A stretch of DNA of 64,000 bases from Ralstonia pickettii DTP0602 (GTDB lineage: Bacteria; Pseudomonadota; Gammaproteobacteria; Burkholderiales; Burkholderiaceae), in the NCBI GenBank assembly GCA_000471925.1, contig CP006667.1:2170001-2234000 (forward strand), given 5' to 3'. Shown here in pieces: positions 9,657 to 18,910 of the stretch (the first letter of the stretch is position 1; every line of letters starts with the position of its first letter). Position numbers and translations under genes: made by a program. Under the pieces are notes generated by a model that searched no databases, was not told the origin of the DNA, and saw nothing but the letters and a program-made list of their open reading frames with translations.

Positions 9657-10658
9657 ATGCAATTGCAGACGCACTTGCCGGCGCGGCGCATGGCGCTGCG
9701 TGGACTGGGCGCGCTCGCCGTGACGGCGCTGTGCGCGGTCCCGCCGGCCGCGCACGCCGGTCCGTATCCCGACAATCCGATTCGCCTGGTCGTACCGTTC
9801 CCGCCGGGCGGCGGCACCGACGTGGTCGGCAGGCTGCTGGCCGCCGGCCTGTCGAAGGAACTGGGGACGACCGTTGTGGTGGACAACGTGGCTGGTGCCA
9901 CCGGCACCATTGGTTCAGCCCAGGTCGCGCGCGCCGCGCCGGACGGCTACACCCTGGTGCTGGGGATTTCCGCCACGCATGCGATTGCGCCGGCGATCTT
10001 CCCGAAGCTGCCTTATGTCCCGTTGCGCGACTTCGTGCCCGTCAGCCGCCTCTTCTATGGCGGCAATGTGCTTGTCGCCGGTCCTGCCTTCGCCGGCCGC
10101 GACCTGCCAGCGCTGATTGCTGCGGCGAAGCGTCCCGGCGCGGATCTGACCTACGGCTCCTGGGGCAACGGCTCGGGCGGGCACCTGGCCGGGGAGAGTC
10201 TCAACGTGTCCAGCGGCGTCCACCTGCGTCACATTCCGTACAAGGGCGTCAGCCCGATGCTGACCGACGTGATGGGCGGCACGCTGCCGGTGGCCATGTC
10301 CGACCTGGCCGGCACGCTGCCGCTGATCCGCGGCGGAAAGGTGAGGGCGCTGGCCGTCAGCGGCTCCGAGCGCTCACCCGCATTGCCCGACGTGCCGACG
10401 TTCAAGGAAGCCGGCGTGGCGTTCGGCGTGGACAGCTGGTTCGCCCTGTTCGCGCCCGCGCGGACGCCGCCTGACATCGTCGACAAGCTCGAGCGCGCCA
10501 CGGTCGCCGCCATGCGCGACCCTGCCATCAAGGCGCAGGCCGATGCGCTCGGCATGCGCTATGCCCCCCAGCCGCGCGGCGCCTTCGCCGCGCAAATGCG
10601 CGCCGACGTGGCCGCCTGGGCCGCGCTGGTCAAGTCGAGCGGAGCGGCGCAGGAATGA
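9657..10658 (+). CDS. Bug/TctC-type receptor
   Basis: 333 residues; the ATG follows AGGAGACAAGC, a strong ribosome site. The signal peptide ends PPAAHA. Bug motifs are present: GPYPDNPIRLVVPFPPGGGTDVV, a VDNVAGATGTIGSAQVARA loop, APDGYTLVLG and HIPYKGVSPMLTDVMGG. It is a periplasmic carboxylate-type receptor in tandem with the acyl-CoA synthetase upstream (94 bp) and a DUF1254 gene downstream (58 bp), so likely one transcription unit. No cognate permease genes are present. Confidence 0.9.
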   Translation: MQLQTHLPARRMALRGLGALAVTALCAVPPAAHAGPYPDNPIRLVVPFPPGGGTDVVGRLLAAGLSKELGTTVVVDNVAGATGTIGSAQVARAAPDGYTLVLGISATHAIAPAIFPKLPYVPLRDFVPVSRLFYGGNVLVAGPAFAGRDLPALIAAAKRPGADLTYGSWGNGSGGHLAGESLNVSSGVHLRHIPYKGVSPMLTDVMGGTLPVAMSDLAGTLPLIRGGKVRALAVSGSERSPALPDVPTFKEAGVAFGVDSWFALFAPARTPPDIVDKLERATVAAMRDPAIKAQADALGMRYAPQPRGAFAAQMRADVAAWAALVKSSGAAQE

Positions 10659-10716
10659 ACCGCTACGCCTGCCAGCTTTCCCTGACTTCGCTGCCTTCCC
10701 ATTCCCGGAGCCCTGC

Positions 10717-12027
10717 ATGAACCATCCCGCGCCAGAATTTTTCGCTGCCCCCGTCTACAGCTCCAGCCAGGAAGCGCTGGTAGCCGCCGCCGCGGTGCCG
10801 CTCGTGATCTACGGCTATCCGCTGCTCGAAACACTGCGCACCTGCCGCTTGCAGACCGCCGTCAGCGAAGCCACGGGCTATGGCCGGGCGCCGGTCAATA
10901 CGCTGTCGGCGAGCGAGCGCCAATGGACGCATGAAGATCGCGACATCGTCACGCCCGCCAACGACCTGCTCTATTTCTGCGGCTGGGTGAACCTGGCGGA
11001 CGGGCCGGTCACCCTGCGCGTGCCGCCGCTGCCGCAGCGTGACCGGTACTACGTGGTGGAATTGCTCGACGCGCACACGAACAACTTCGAAAACCTGGGG
11101 CCGCGCAATGTGCCGGCCGAAGGCGGCACAGTGACACTGGTCGGTCCCGGCCAGACGGCCGCCGGCACCCACGTGGTGACCTGTCCGACCTCGCTGGTCT
11201 GGCTGCTGGGCCGAGTGCTGGTGCAGGGCCCGGATGACCTGGGCGCGGTCCATGCCTTCGAGCGTGGCTTTGCGCTCGACGCGCCGGGCAGGGCGCTGCC
11301 GCGCTGCGTCAGTGCCTGGCACGAGACCGGCAACGACGGCCTGGACTTCTTCCAGAACCTGTTCAACGCGCTGCGCGAATTCCCGCCCGCCGAACGGGAA
11401 CTGGGCGCCTTCACGCTGCTGCGCAAGGCGGGTTTGAAACCGGAAGACGAGGTGGAGGTCGCATCCCTGCGCCCGGATATCCGCGCCGGCCTGGAAAATG
11501 CCTATCGCCAGGCCATGCAGCTGATCGAGGCGCATACGCGCAGCCAGGGCCGCAAAAGCTGGGGCTACAGCCTGAAGCTGGGCGTCTATGGCGACGACTG
11601 GCTGCAGCGCGCCTGCACCGCGATGAAGGGCCTCGGCGCGCTGCGTGCTGACGAGGCCATCTATGCGATGGCGGACTTCGATGCCGACGGCGAGCCGCTG
11701 AACGGCGCGCACGCGTACGAGCTGCGCTTCCCTCCCGGCATGCTGCCGCCCGCGCAGGCCTTCTGGTCGGTCTCCCTGTACGGCGAAGACCGCTTCTTCA
11801 GCGCCAACGAGATCGGCCGCTACGCGGTGGGCGATCGCACGCCTGGCCTGAGCATGGAGCCCGATGGTGGCCTGGTCATTCCCATTTCCCACCGGCGGCC
11901 GGCCCAGCCCGAGAACTGGCTGCCGGCACCCGCGGGCCCGTTCTACCTGATCCTGCGCCTGTACCACCCCGCGCCTGCCTTCATCGAGGGGCAGTATCGC
12001 ATCCCGGCCGTGCGCCGCGTTTCCTGA
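10717..12027 (+). CDS. DUF1254/DUF1214 protein, copy 1
   Basis: 436 residues from ATG 10717, with CGGAG seven bases upstream; a longer in-frame extension overlaps the preceding Bug gene and is rejected. The N-terminal half matches DUF1254 (VIYGYPLLETLRTC; VNTLSASERQWTHEDRDIV; TPANDLLYFCGWVNLADGP) and the C-terminal part DUF1214 (FWSVSLYGEDRFFSANEIGRY; ENWLPAPAGPFYLILRLY). The two-domain arrangement is common in proteobacteria, but the biochemical function is not established. No signal peptide is seen. It is followed 11 bp later by a paralogue. Confidence 0.85.
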   Translation: MNHPAPEFFAAPVYSSSQEALVAAAAVPLVIYGYPLLETLRTCRLQTAVSEATGYGRAPVNTLSASERQWTHEDRDIVTPANDLLYFCGWVNLADGPVTLRVPPLPQRDRYYVVELLDAHTNNFENLGPRNVPAEGGTVTLVGPGQTAAGTHVVTCPTSLVWLLGRVLVQGPDDLGAVHAFERGFALDAPGRALPRCVSAWHETGNDGLDFFQNLFNALREFPPAERELGAFTLLRKAGLKPEDEVEVASLRPDIRAGLENAYRQAMQLIEAHTRSQGRKSWGYSLKLGVYGDDWLQRACTAMKGLGALRADEAIYAMADFDADGEPLNGAHAYELRFPPGMLPPAQAFWSVSLYGEDRFFSANEIGRYAVGDRTPGLSMEPDGGLVIPISHRRPAQPENWLPAPAGPFYLILRLYHPAPAFIEGQYRIPAVRRVS

Positions 12028-12038
12028 GGGCGAGCCCG

Positions 12039-13376
12039 ATGACCCGATCCCAAGCCGATTCCCGCAGCCTCGCTCTGGCCCGCGATGCCGTGCTGTACAC
12101 CCTGCCGCTTTACGAGATGGCGCGCATGCGCGCCGCCACCTGTCCGCGCCGCCGGCGCGACGGAGCCTTTGCCGACGAGCGGCCCGATGGCACCCTGCGC
12201 TGGGTCAATCATTTCATCCACACGCGCCAGCTGCTCGGGCCGCAGCACCGGCAGGTGGTCACGCCCAACAACGACACGCTCTACAGCAATGCCTGGCTCG
12301 ACCTGTCGCAGGGACCGCTGCTGCTTGAGGTGCCGGACAGCGCCGGCCGCTACTACGTGCTCGGCCTGCTCGATTTCTACACCAACCCCTTTGGGTATAT
12401 CGGCAGCCGTACCACCGGCACGCAAGCCGGACGCTACCTGTTGCATGGCCCGGACTGGCAGGGCGAGCTGCCGCCTGGCGCCACTGCCATTGGCTGCCCG
12501 ACCCATGCGGTGTGGCTGCTGGGCCGGCTGCTGGTGGATGGCCCGGACGACCTGCCCGCGGTGCACGCGTTGCAGGACCGCATCCGGCTGACGCTGCCGG
12601 ACGGGGGCGATGCCGTACGCGCCTGCGACGTGGGCATGCAGCCGGGCGAGGAGCTGGGGGCGTCGCCGGAGCAGGTGCAGCGCTACGCTGAAGTGGTGAA
12701 CCGCGCGTTGCGCGAGAATCCGCCGCCAGCCGCCGAGGCAGCGACCGTGCAGGACTTTGCCGCGCTCGGCCTGGGCGCAGCGTGCGCGGGCACGCCGCTG
12801 GACGCATCGCAGGTGGAGCATCTAGCCGGTGCATTGGAGCAGGTCCTCGCCGAGCTGGCCAGGCCGATGCCTTCCGAACTGGGTGGGGGCTGGACGCTGC
12901 CGGTCGAGATCGGGGCTTCGTTCGGGTCGCGCTATGCCGAGCGGGCGCAGGTGGCGCGCAACTATATCGGCGCGCTGGGCATGGAAGAGGCCATGTACAT
13001 CATCGCCGACTGTGACGCGCAGGGCCGTCCACTCGACGGTCGCCAGCCGCACGAGCTGGTGTTTCCGTCCGGCCAGCTGCCCGAAGCGGGCGCGTTCTGG
13101 TCCCTGACCATGTACGACAAGGGCGACTGCATGCTGGTGGATAACCCGATCGGCCGCTATTCGCTGGGCGACCGTTCGCCCAGCCTGCGCCATGAGCCGG
13201 ACGGCAGCCTGCGCCTGTATCTGGGCGCCGCGCCGCCGCGCGATCCGGGGCGCCACGGCAACTGGCTGCCCGCGCCCGCCGGCCCCTTCTACGTGGCCTT
13301 GCGGCTCTACGTGCCAGGCGAGGCGCATCTGGGCAAAACCTTCTCCTATCCGAGCATCCACGCCGCGGAGGCATGA
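12039..13376 (+). CDS. DUF1254/DUF1214 protein, copy 2
   Basis: 445 residues; ATG after GAGGGCGAG. Same two-domain plan as its upstream neighbour: MARMRAATCPRR and VTPNNDTLYSNAWLDLSQGP (DUF1254), then FWSLTMYDKGDCMLVDNPIGRY and NWLPAPAGPFYVALRLY (DUF1214). The copies are clearly diverged, so this is an old duplication rather than a recent tandem repeat. The stop codon region overlaps the start of the following Bug gene (ATGATGA), pointing to translational coupling. Function unknown; the setting suggests a role in handling the substrate captured by the flanking Bug receptors. Confidence 0.85.
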   Translation: MTRSQADSRSLALARDAVLYTLPLYEMARMRAATCPRRRRDGAFADERPDGTLRWVNHFIHTRQLLGPQHRQVVTPNNDTLYSNAWLDLSQGPLLLEVPDSAGRYYVLGLLDFYTNPFGYIGSRTTGTQAGRYLLHGPDWQGELPPGATAIGCPTHAVWLLGRLLVDGPDDLPAVHALQDRIRLTLPDGGDAVRACDVGMQPGEELGASPEQVQRYAEVVNRALRENPPPAAEAATVQDFAALGLGAACAGTPLDASQVEHLAGALEQVLAELARPMPSELGGGWTLPVEIGASFGSRYAERAQVARNYIGALGMEEAMYIIADCDAQGRPLDGRQPHELVFPSGQLPEAGAFWSLTMYDKGDCMLVDNPIGRYSLGDRSPSLRHEPDGSLRLYLGAAPPRDPGRHGNWLPAPAGPFYVALRLYVPGEAHLGKTFSYPSIHAAEA

Positions 13377-14380
13377 TGACTGCAGCCAACACGATGTCAC
13401 GCAGGGCCATGCTCGGACGTGTGCCGGGCCTTCTGTTGCTGGCCGCGGCGCCTGCCCTTGTGCCGCTGGCCGCGCGGGCTCAGGGGTACCCGGGTCGGAC
13501 CGTGCGGGTGATTTCCCCTTATGGCCCCGGCGGTTCCAACGACACCTCGGCCCGTCTGCTGGCAGAAGCGCTGAGCCGCAAGTACGGCCAGCCGTTCGTG
13601 GTCGAGAACAAGCCGGGCGCCGGCACCCGCGTCGCCAACGAAACGCTGGCGCGTGCCGCCCCCGACGGCTATACCCTGCTGTGGGCCGCGGCGCCGCTTG
13701 CCATCAACACGGCGGCGGGCCTGCCGCAGCAATACGACATCCACAAGGATTTCGTTGCGGTGGGCCCGCGCGTGATCGGCCCGGTCTTCCTGATCGTCAA
13801 GGCGGATTCCCCGGTACGCTCGGTGGCGGATTTCGTGCGGATGGCGCGGGCGAAGGCGGAGGGTGTCACCTTTGCCTCGCCGGGGGCGGGCTCGGGGCCA
13901 CATCTCACGGCGGAACTGTTCGCCGTACAGGCGAAGTTCAAGGCCCTGAACGTGCATTACCGCGGCGACGCGACGGCCTACACCGAGTTGCTCGCCGGCC
14001 GCGTGGACGCCACGCTTACCGCCATCACGTCGGCGCTGCCCTTTATCAAGGCGGGCCAGTTGCGGGTGCTTGCGGTGGCGTCGGAGCAGCGCACGCCGGT
14101 CTATCCGGATGCGCCCACCTTCGCCGGGCAGGGCTATCCCGGTGTGACCGGCTACGGCTGGTTCGGCCTGATGGCACCGGCCGGCACGCCCGCCGCCATC
14201 GTGCGCCAGCTCAACCACGACGCCAGCGCCGTGCTGGCCGGCGCCGACGTCCGCAACAAGCTGGCGGCGCTGGGTCTGCAGCCCGAGCCGGGAGACAGCC
14301 CCGCCTTTGCGCAGTTCATCGATGCGGAAGTGCGCAAATGGGCCGCCGTGATCAGGACCAGTGGCCTGGTCCTGGAGTAG
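13373..14380 (+). CDS. Bug/TctC-type receptor
   Basis: 335 residues, overlapping the previous stop by 4 bp; the second ATG of ATGATG could also start it. The signal peptide carries SRRAMLGRVPGLLLLAAAP and ends PLAARAQ, possibly Tat-type because of the SRR-LG pattern. Bug motifs: GYPGRTVRVISPYGPGGSND, VENKPGAGTRVANE, APDGYTLLWA and HYRGDATAYTELLAGRVDA. It is the last gene of the IclR-adjacent run, so two receptors flank the DUF1254 pair. Confidence 0.9.
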   Translation: MMTAANTMSRRAMLGRVPGLLLLAAAPALVPLAARAQGYPGRTVRVISPYGPGGSNDTSARLLAEALSRKYGQPFVVENKPGAGTRVANETLARAAPDGYTLLWAAAPLAINTAAGLPQQYDIHKDFVAVGPRVIGPVFLIVKADSPVRSVADFVRMARAKAEGVTFASPGAGSGPHLTAELFAVQAKFKALNVHYRGDATAYTELLAGRVDATLTAITSALPFIKAGQLRVLAVASEQRTPVYPDAPTFAGQGYPGVTGYGWFGLMAPAGTPAAIVRQLNHDASAVLAGADVRNKLAALGLQPEPGDSPAFAQFIDAEVRKWAAVIRTSGLVLE

Positions 14381-14862
14381 CGGGCATCTGGAGCAGCGCG
14401 CCTGCCAGCCGCAAGGTATCAGGCCAGGAGATCCTGGAGCACGGCATCTACCCGATGATCGACGAGGCTGGCAGCCTCCGAAAAGCAGGGCAAGGTGACG
14501 CACACGTCTAATATCGACGTTAACCTGGTCAATGGCTACGGCTGGCCGGTGTGGCGTTGAATGCCTGGGCGCACCGCGCCTCGACTGGCGCCCGGGACTC
14601 GCTGTCAAATTTTATTGAACATTTTGTCAATGTGAATGGGGATTGTATAGCGTATTTATCCAAGCAAGAATGCTGGGCTGACCGCGCTGGGGACCAACCT
14701 ACGCCCGAGGCAGCTTCCGGTGCCGACATTCGCGAATCCGGCACGCCGCACCCAGGGTGCTGCGCTGCGGCAACCCTACCGCCATCGCGTGGCGCCAGCC
14801 CGACATAGGCTACGATTTTCCAGAGACGGCCCGTGCCTCGAAACAGCCCAAGGAGACAGATA
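14381..14862. other. Non-coding spacer before the CaiB gene
   Basis: 482 bp without a convincing gene. Bases about 14600-14660 are clearly AT-richer than the surroundings (ATTTTATTGAACATTTTG, TTGTATAGCGTATTTATCC) and are the best place for a promoter of the CaiB unit. Short frames here (for example 14551-14808) lack a ribosome site and protein-like composition. Confidence 0.5.
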
Positions 14863-16110
14863 ATGCAGACGCCCGACCAATCCCAAGGCATCGACTTCCC
14901 GCTTGAGGGTGTGCGCGTACTCGACCTGTCGCGTGTATTTGCGGGACCGCTGTGTGGCCAGGTCCTGGCCGATTTCGGGGCTGAGGTGGTCAAGGTGGAA
15001 CACCCCGGCCGCGGCGACGACACGCGCGACTGGGGCATGCGCATCGGCAAGACCGAGACGACCTACTACAACAGCATGAACCGCAACAAGCGGTCCATCA
15101 CGCTGGATCTGCAGAGCAAGGAAGGCGTGCAGATTGTCTACGACCTGCTGCCGCAGTTCGACGTGGTCATCCACAATTTCAAGACCGGCGGGGCAGAGAA
15201 GCTGGGCCTTGGCTACGAACAGCTCAAGGCGATCAAGCCCGACCTGATCTACTGCGCGGTGTCCGGCTACAACAGCAGCGGCCCCGAGGCCAAGCGTCCC
15301 GGCTACGACCTGGTGATCCAGGGAGAGGCCGGACTCATGGCGCTCAACGGCGAAGCCGACACGCCGCCACTGAAGTTCGGCGTGGCGGTGGTGGACCTGA
15401 TGACCGGCATGTACGCCGCACAGGCCGTGCTGGCTGCCTTGTTCCGCCGCGAGCGCAAGGGCAAGGGCCAGCTGATCGAGATGGCGCTGTACGACTGCGG
15501 GCTGATGGTCACCGGCTATTACGGCCTGGACGCCATGCTGCTCGGGCGCGACCCCGCACGCTATGGCAATGCCCATCCGTCCATCGTGCCCTATGGCATG
15601 TTCGAGGGCGCCGATGGCCCGCTGATCATCGCCGTGGGCAACAACAGCCAGTTCGACAAGTTCTGCCGCCAGGTCATCGAGCGTCCGGACATCGTCGAGG
15701 ACCCCCGCTATGCCACCAATGTGGAGCGCGCCAGGAACCGCGAGACGTTGACCCCGTTGATTACGGGCCTGATCCGCGGCTTTGCGCGCGACCTGCTGCT
15801 CGAGCGCATGACGGCCTGCGGCATTCCCTGCGGCAAGGTAGCGGGACTGCACGAGGCATTGACCAGCGAGCGGACCCGCGAGGGCGGCCTGCTGCGCGAG
15901 ATGCCCCATCCCGTAGCAGGCAGCACGCATGTGTTCGCGCCGCCTTACCGCCTGGATGGCCAGCGCCTGCCGATCCGCAACGCGCCGCCGACGCTGGGCG
16001 AGGGCACGCGGGCGGTACTGCAGAACCTGCTGCAGATGAGCGATGACCAGCTGCAGGAACTGCAGGCCCGCGGCGTGCTGACGCTGCCCGAGGCACCGCA
16101 GCAGGCCTGA
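14863..16110 (+). CDS. CaiB/BaiF family CoA-transferase
   Basis: 415 residues from ATG 14863, which follows AAGGAGACAGATA; an in-frame ATG at 14833 is less well placed. Family III CoA-transferase features: LEGVRVLDLSRVFAGPLCGQ, LADFGAEVVKVEHPGRGDDT, NRNKRSITLDL, and PGYDLVIQGEAGLM, which contains the probable catalytic Asp. Members move CoA between carboxylic acids (formyl-CoA/oxalate, carnitine, mesaconate and others). A Bug receptor follows 99 bp downstream, a common pairing in Burkholderiaceae, so uptake and CoA activation of one acid is likely. The acid cannot be named. Confidence 0.92.
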   Translation: MQTPDQSQGIDFPLEGVRVLDLSRVFAGPLCGQVLADFGAEVVKVEHPGRGDDTRDWGMRIGKTETTYYNSMNRNKRSITLDLQSKEGVQIVYDLLPQFDVVIHNFKTGGAEKLGLGYEQLKAIKPDLIYCAVSGYNSSGPEAKRPGYDLVIQGEAGLMALNGEADTPPLKFGVAVVDLMTGMYAAQAVLAALFRRERKGKGQLIEMALYDCGLMVTGYYGLDAMLLGRDPARYGNAHPSIVPYGMFEGADGPLIIAVGNNSQFDKFCRQVIERPDIVEDPRYATNVERARNRETLTPLITGLIRGFARDLLLERMTACGIPCGKVAGLHEALTSERTREGGLLREMPHPVAGSTHVFAPPYRLDGQRLPIRNAPPTLGEGTRAVLQNLLQMSDDQLQELQARGVLTLPEAPQQA

Positions 16111-16121
16111 GCATTCGCGCC

Positions 16122-16147
16122 GCGCGGACACATATGGACGTCCGCGC
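16122..16147. terminator. Hairpin between CaiB and Bug genes
   Basis: GCGCGGAC and GTCCGCGC form a perfect 8-bp stem around a 10-nt loop, 12 bp after the CaiB stop. There is no T-tract, so it may be a weak or Rho-assisted terminator or an mRNA-processing hairpin. Confidence 0.35.
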
Positions 16148-16209
16148 AACCCCGCCCGGCAAGGGGGGGCTTGGGTTCCCTTGCACTGATTCAACCTGGA
16201 ACAACAAAC

Positions 16210-17211
16210 GTGCGCACTCGAAATTTCACCCGTATGGTCCACTCCCGGCGTCGTGCCATTCTGGCCCTGGCCGCAGTGCCGCTGCTGGTCGGCAGCGCTT
16301 TCGCGCAATCCTGGCCCAGCAAGCCGATCAAGCTTGTCGTGCCGTTCCCGCCGGGTGGGCCCACGGATACGGCGTCGCGCATCGTCGGCCAGAAGCTGGC
16401 CGAGCGCCTCAAGCAGCCGGTGGTGGTGGAGAACCGCGCCGGTGCATCGGGTTCCATCGCTGCCGCCCAGGTGGCCAAGAGCGCGCCCGACGGCTACACG
16501 CTGATGATGCTGGCCACGCCCACGCTGCTGGCGCCGTACCTGTACAAGAAGGCGGGCTACGACACGACCAAGGACTTCACGCCCGTCGCCACCGTCTATG
16601 ACCTGCCGATCGTGGTGGTGGTCAACCCGACGCTGCTGCCCAACGTGACGGACTTGCCCAAGCTGATCGCACAGGCCAAGGCCCAGCCGGGCAAGCTCAA
16701 CTACACCAGCTCCGGCGCGGGCAGCTTCGGCCACCTGAGCATGGAACTGCTCAAGCAGATGGGCGGCTTCGAGATGCAGCATGTGCCTTACAAGGGCGGC
16801 GTGCCCGCGATCAGCGACACCATCGGTGGCCAGGTCCCCATCATGTACGCTGACCTCGTCGCCGCGCTGCCGCACATCCAGGCAGGCAAGCTGCGTGCCA
16901 TCGCCGTCGGCTCGCCGCAGCGCGTCAGCATGCTGCCCGACGTCAAGACCATTGCCGAGCAAGGCTTCAAGGGCTACGACGCCGTTTCCTGGGGCGGCCT
17001 GCTGGCGCCGCCGGGCACACCCAAAGAGGTGGTGGACCGCGTCGCTGGCGAGGTCGGCAAGATCCTGGCCGACAAGGATGTCCAGGACAAGTTGCTGAAG
17101 GCCGGTGCCATTGCCAACTTCCAGGCGCCGGCGCAGATGGGCCAGCGCATCCAGCAGGACTATGCCAAGTGGGGCAAGGTGATCCGCGAGAAAGGCATCG
17201 CAGTCGAGTAA
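16210..17211 (+). CDS. Bug/TctC-type receptor
   Basis: 333 residues if the GTG at 16210 is used (GGA about nine bases upstream); ATG at 16234 (MVHSRRRAILALAAVPLLVG) is an equally possible start, and both keep the signal peptide ending GSAFAQ. Bug motifs: SWPSKPIKLVVPFPPGGPTDTA, VENRAGASGSIAAAQVAKS, HVPYKGGVPAISDTIGGQV. Together with the CaiB gene upstream it forms a likely two-gene uptake/activation unit. Convergent with the formate dehydrogenase operon. Confidence 0.88.
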   Translation: MRTRNFTRMVHSRRRAILALAAVPLLVGSAFAQSWPSKPIKLVVPFPPGGPTDTASRIVGQKLAERLKQPVVVENRAGASGSIAAAQVAKSAPDGYTLMMLATPTLLAPYLYKKAGYDTTKDFTPVATVYDLPIVVVVNPTLLPNVTDLPKLIAQAKAQPGKLNYTSSGAGSFGHLSMELLKQMGGFEMQHVPYKGGVPAISDTIGGQVPIMYADLVAALPHIQAGKLRAIAVGSPQRVSMLPDVKTIAEQGFKGYDAVSWGGLLAPPGTPKEVVDRVAGEVGKILADKDVQDKLLKAGAIANFQAPAQMGQRIQQDYAKWGKVIREKGIAVE

Positions 17212-17226
17212 GCGCCAGCAAGCCGG

Positions 17227-17245
17227 GCACGCTGCAACGGCGTGC
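17227..17245. terminator. Hairpin in convergent Bug/fdhE spacer
   Basis: GCACGC and GCGTGC make a 6-bp stem with a 7-nt loop, 16 bp past the Bug stop in the 151-bp convergent spacer. No T-run; a weak candidate terminator. Confidence 0.3.
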
Positions 17246-17362
17246 TCGCTGCACACCATCCCGGGCGGTCAGCGACGGCAAGCAGTTGTCACTGGCTACG
17301 GGCCGACATCCGTGGACTAGTGGGATGGCATTCAACAGGCACGGGTCAAAGCGGGCAGCGCC

Positions 17363-18226
17363 TCATCCCGGCAGAGCGAAGGGATTAAACCCGGTACGTT
17401 GATAGCCCTCCGCCGTCACGGCATCGTCCAGGGTCAGGGTGGCAAGGTCATCGGCCACGGCCTCGGCTTGCGGGTCGCGTTCCAGTGAGATGACCTTCAG
17501 ATAACCGTGGCACACGCCGCAGCTTTCGGCGCGCACCGTGGCTTCGGCGGTGTCGAAGCTGAGATAGTCAAGGTCCGAGGCCGCGCCACAGTTGGTGCAT
17601 TTCGCCCGCACCATGTGCCACTCGCTCTCGCACAGCGCGCAATGCAGATAGCGCATGCCCTGGCGATCCCCGATCAGGATCAGGCTTGCCACGGGGGCAG
17701 TGCCGCAGACCGGGCAAGACGCGTGCTCGGCCGGGCCGCTGCCGGGCACGGGCGCCGACCGCGCGGCGCTGGCACATTGCAGCGAGAGCGCAGCCCAAAG
17801 GAAGGGCGCGATTGCCGCCGGAACCACGTCAAAACGGCCCTCGGCCAGCGCCTGGGCGGCGGCAAGGCGCTCATCCGCAGGGAGGTCGCGCAGCGCCGCA
17901 AGATGCGGGGCGACCGGGGCGGGAACATCGTGCGCAAGCCGCTCAATCAACCGATCAAGCAGGGAACCCCAATGCCCCTCCTGCGGGATGGCTCTGGCGT
18001 CTATCTGCCCGGACCCACTGGCCTCTGGCAGAAGGGACGCCTGCACCTCGGCCACGCGGGCGGCCAAACGCAGGTAATCGGCAAGATCGTGCCCTTCGGC
18101 CAGCGCGCGCAGGCGCGCGGCCCGGCGGCTGTAAAGCCCGGCAAGGTCTGGCTGGATCAGCGGCGCGAAATGCCGCGATGCCTCGTCCGATGGCAGCGCC
18201 CCCCGCGTCGTCGGATGCTGGCTCAT
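17363..18226 (-). CDS. fdhE: Formate dehydrogenase accessory protein FdhE
   Basis: 287 residues. Four Cys pairs of the FdhE zinc/rubredoxin-like fold are visible in the C-terminal half: [26 protein letters not shown] and [11 protein letters not shown]. FdhE is a cytoplasmic assembly factor that binds the catalytic subunit of respiratory formate dehydrogenase and is needed for its activity, not part of the enzyme. The start overlaps the fdhI stop by 4 bp, and it is the last gene of the operon. Confidence 0.93.
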   Translation of the reverse strand: MSQHPTTRGALPSDEASRHFAPLIQPDLAGLYSRRAARLRALAEGHDLADYLRLAARVAEVQASLLPEASGSGQIDARAIPQEGHWGSLLDRLIERLAHDVPAPVAPHLAALRDLPADERLAAAQALAEGRFDVVPAAIAPFLWAALSLQCASAARSAPVPGSGPAEHASCPVCGTAPVASLILIGDRQGMRYLHCALCESEWHMVRAKCTNCGAASDLDYLSFDTAEATVRAESCGVCHGYLKVISLERDPQAEAVADDLATLTLDDAVTAEGYQRTGFNPFALPG

Positions 18227-18897
18227 GCCCCGTGCTCCTTGGCTTCCGCCGCTTTCGCCGCTTTCGCAGCTTGCGTTTTCAACTCGCCATACCAGCGGTC
18301 ATGGTGCTGCCTGGCCCAAGCGCGCGAGACGTAGCCCGTGACCATGCCCGTGATCGAGCCACGGACCCAGATCGCCAGATAGATGTGACCCACGATCAGC
18401 AGGATCAACCCGATCCCCGCGACGGAATGGGCCAGGATCGCCAGACGGAGCATGGGAATGGGGAAATACTCGGCGAAATAGGCGCGCCACATGATCAACC
18501 CGGATATCAGCAGGGCCAGTATCGAAGCCATGATGAGCCAGAACAGCACCTTCTGGCCGGCGTTGTACTTGCCGATCTGCAGCGGTTCGCCGCCATGCTT
18601 GTTCAGGAGCACTTCCTTGGCGCGGCGGAACCAGATCGCGTCGGTGCGCGCGGGCAGGTTGTAGCCCACGAAGCGCACGAACATGTAGCAAAGCCCGGCG
18701 AAAACCGCGATGCCGAGGAAGGGGTGGAGCACCCGCGCCATCTGCGGCGTGCCAAGGAAGCCGCTCATCCAACTCACCGTCGGGAAGAACCACGAAATTC
18801 CCGAAACCGCCGCGAGGAAGAAGCAGAACACGATCGCCCAGTGACACAGCCGATCGGCGAATTTCGTGCGCAATATCATCTCGTTCCTGGTCGCCAT
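18223..18897 (-). CDS. fdhI: Formate dehydrogenase cytochrome b subunit
   Basis: 224 residues from the ATG at 18897; the longer frame to 19137 overlaps fdhH and is not used. Four hydrophobic segments: [58 protein letters not shown] and [20 protein letters not shown]. His residues in CHWA, LHPF, LAHS and GHIY are the likely haem b ligands. The gamma subunit passes electrons from the iron-sulfur subunit to quinone in the membrane. The Lys/Ala-rich C-terminal tail ([14 protein letters not shown]) is cytoplasmic by prediction. Confidence 0.92.
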   Translation of the reverse strand: MATRNEMILRTKFADRLCHWAIVFCFFLAAVSGISWFFPTVSWMSGFLGTPQMARVLHPFLGIAVFAGLCYMFVRFVGYNLPARTDAIWFRRAKEVLLNKHGGEPLQIGKYNAGQKVLFWLIMASILALLISGLIMWRAYFAEYFPIPMLRLAILAHSVAGIGLILLIVGHIYLAIWVRGSITGMVTGYVSRAWARQHHDRWYGELKTQAAKAAKAAEAKEHGA

Positions 18898-18910
18898 TTC
18901 CGGTCTCTGC

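Noticed and set aside
14551..14808. 85-residue ORF in the spacer before CaiB
   Set aside because: No ribosome site and no recognisable domain; it overlaps the AT-rich promoter-like patch.
14776..17259. 827-residue minus-strand frame
   Set aside because: Antisense to the CaiB and Bug genes, which have clear family motifs; composition is not protein-like.
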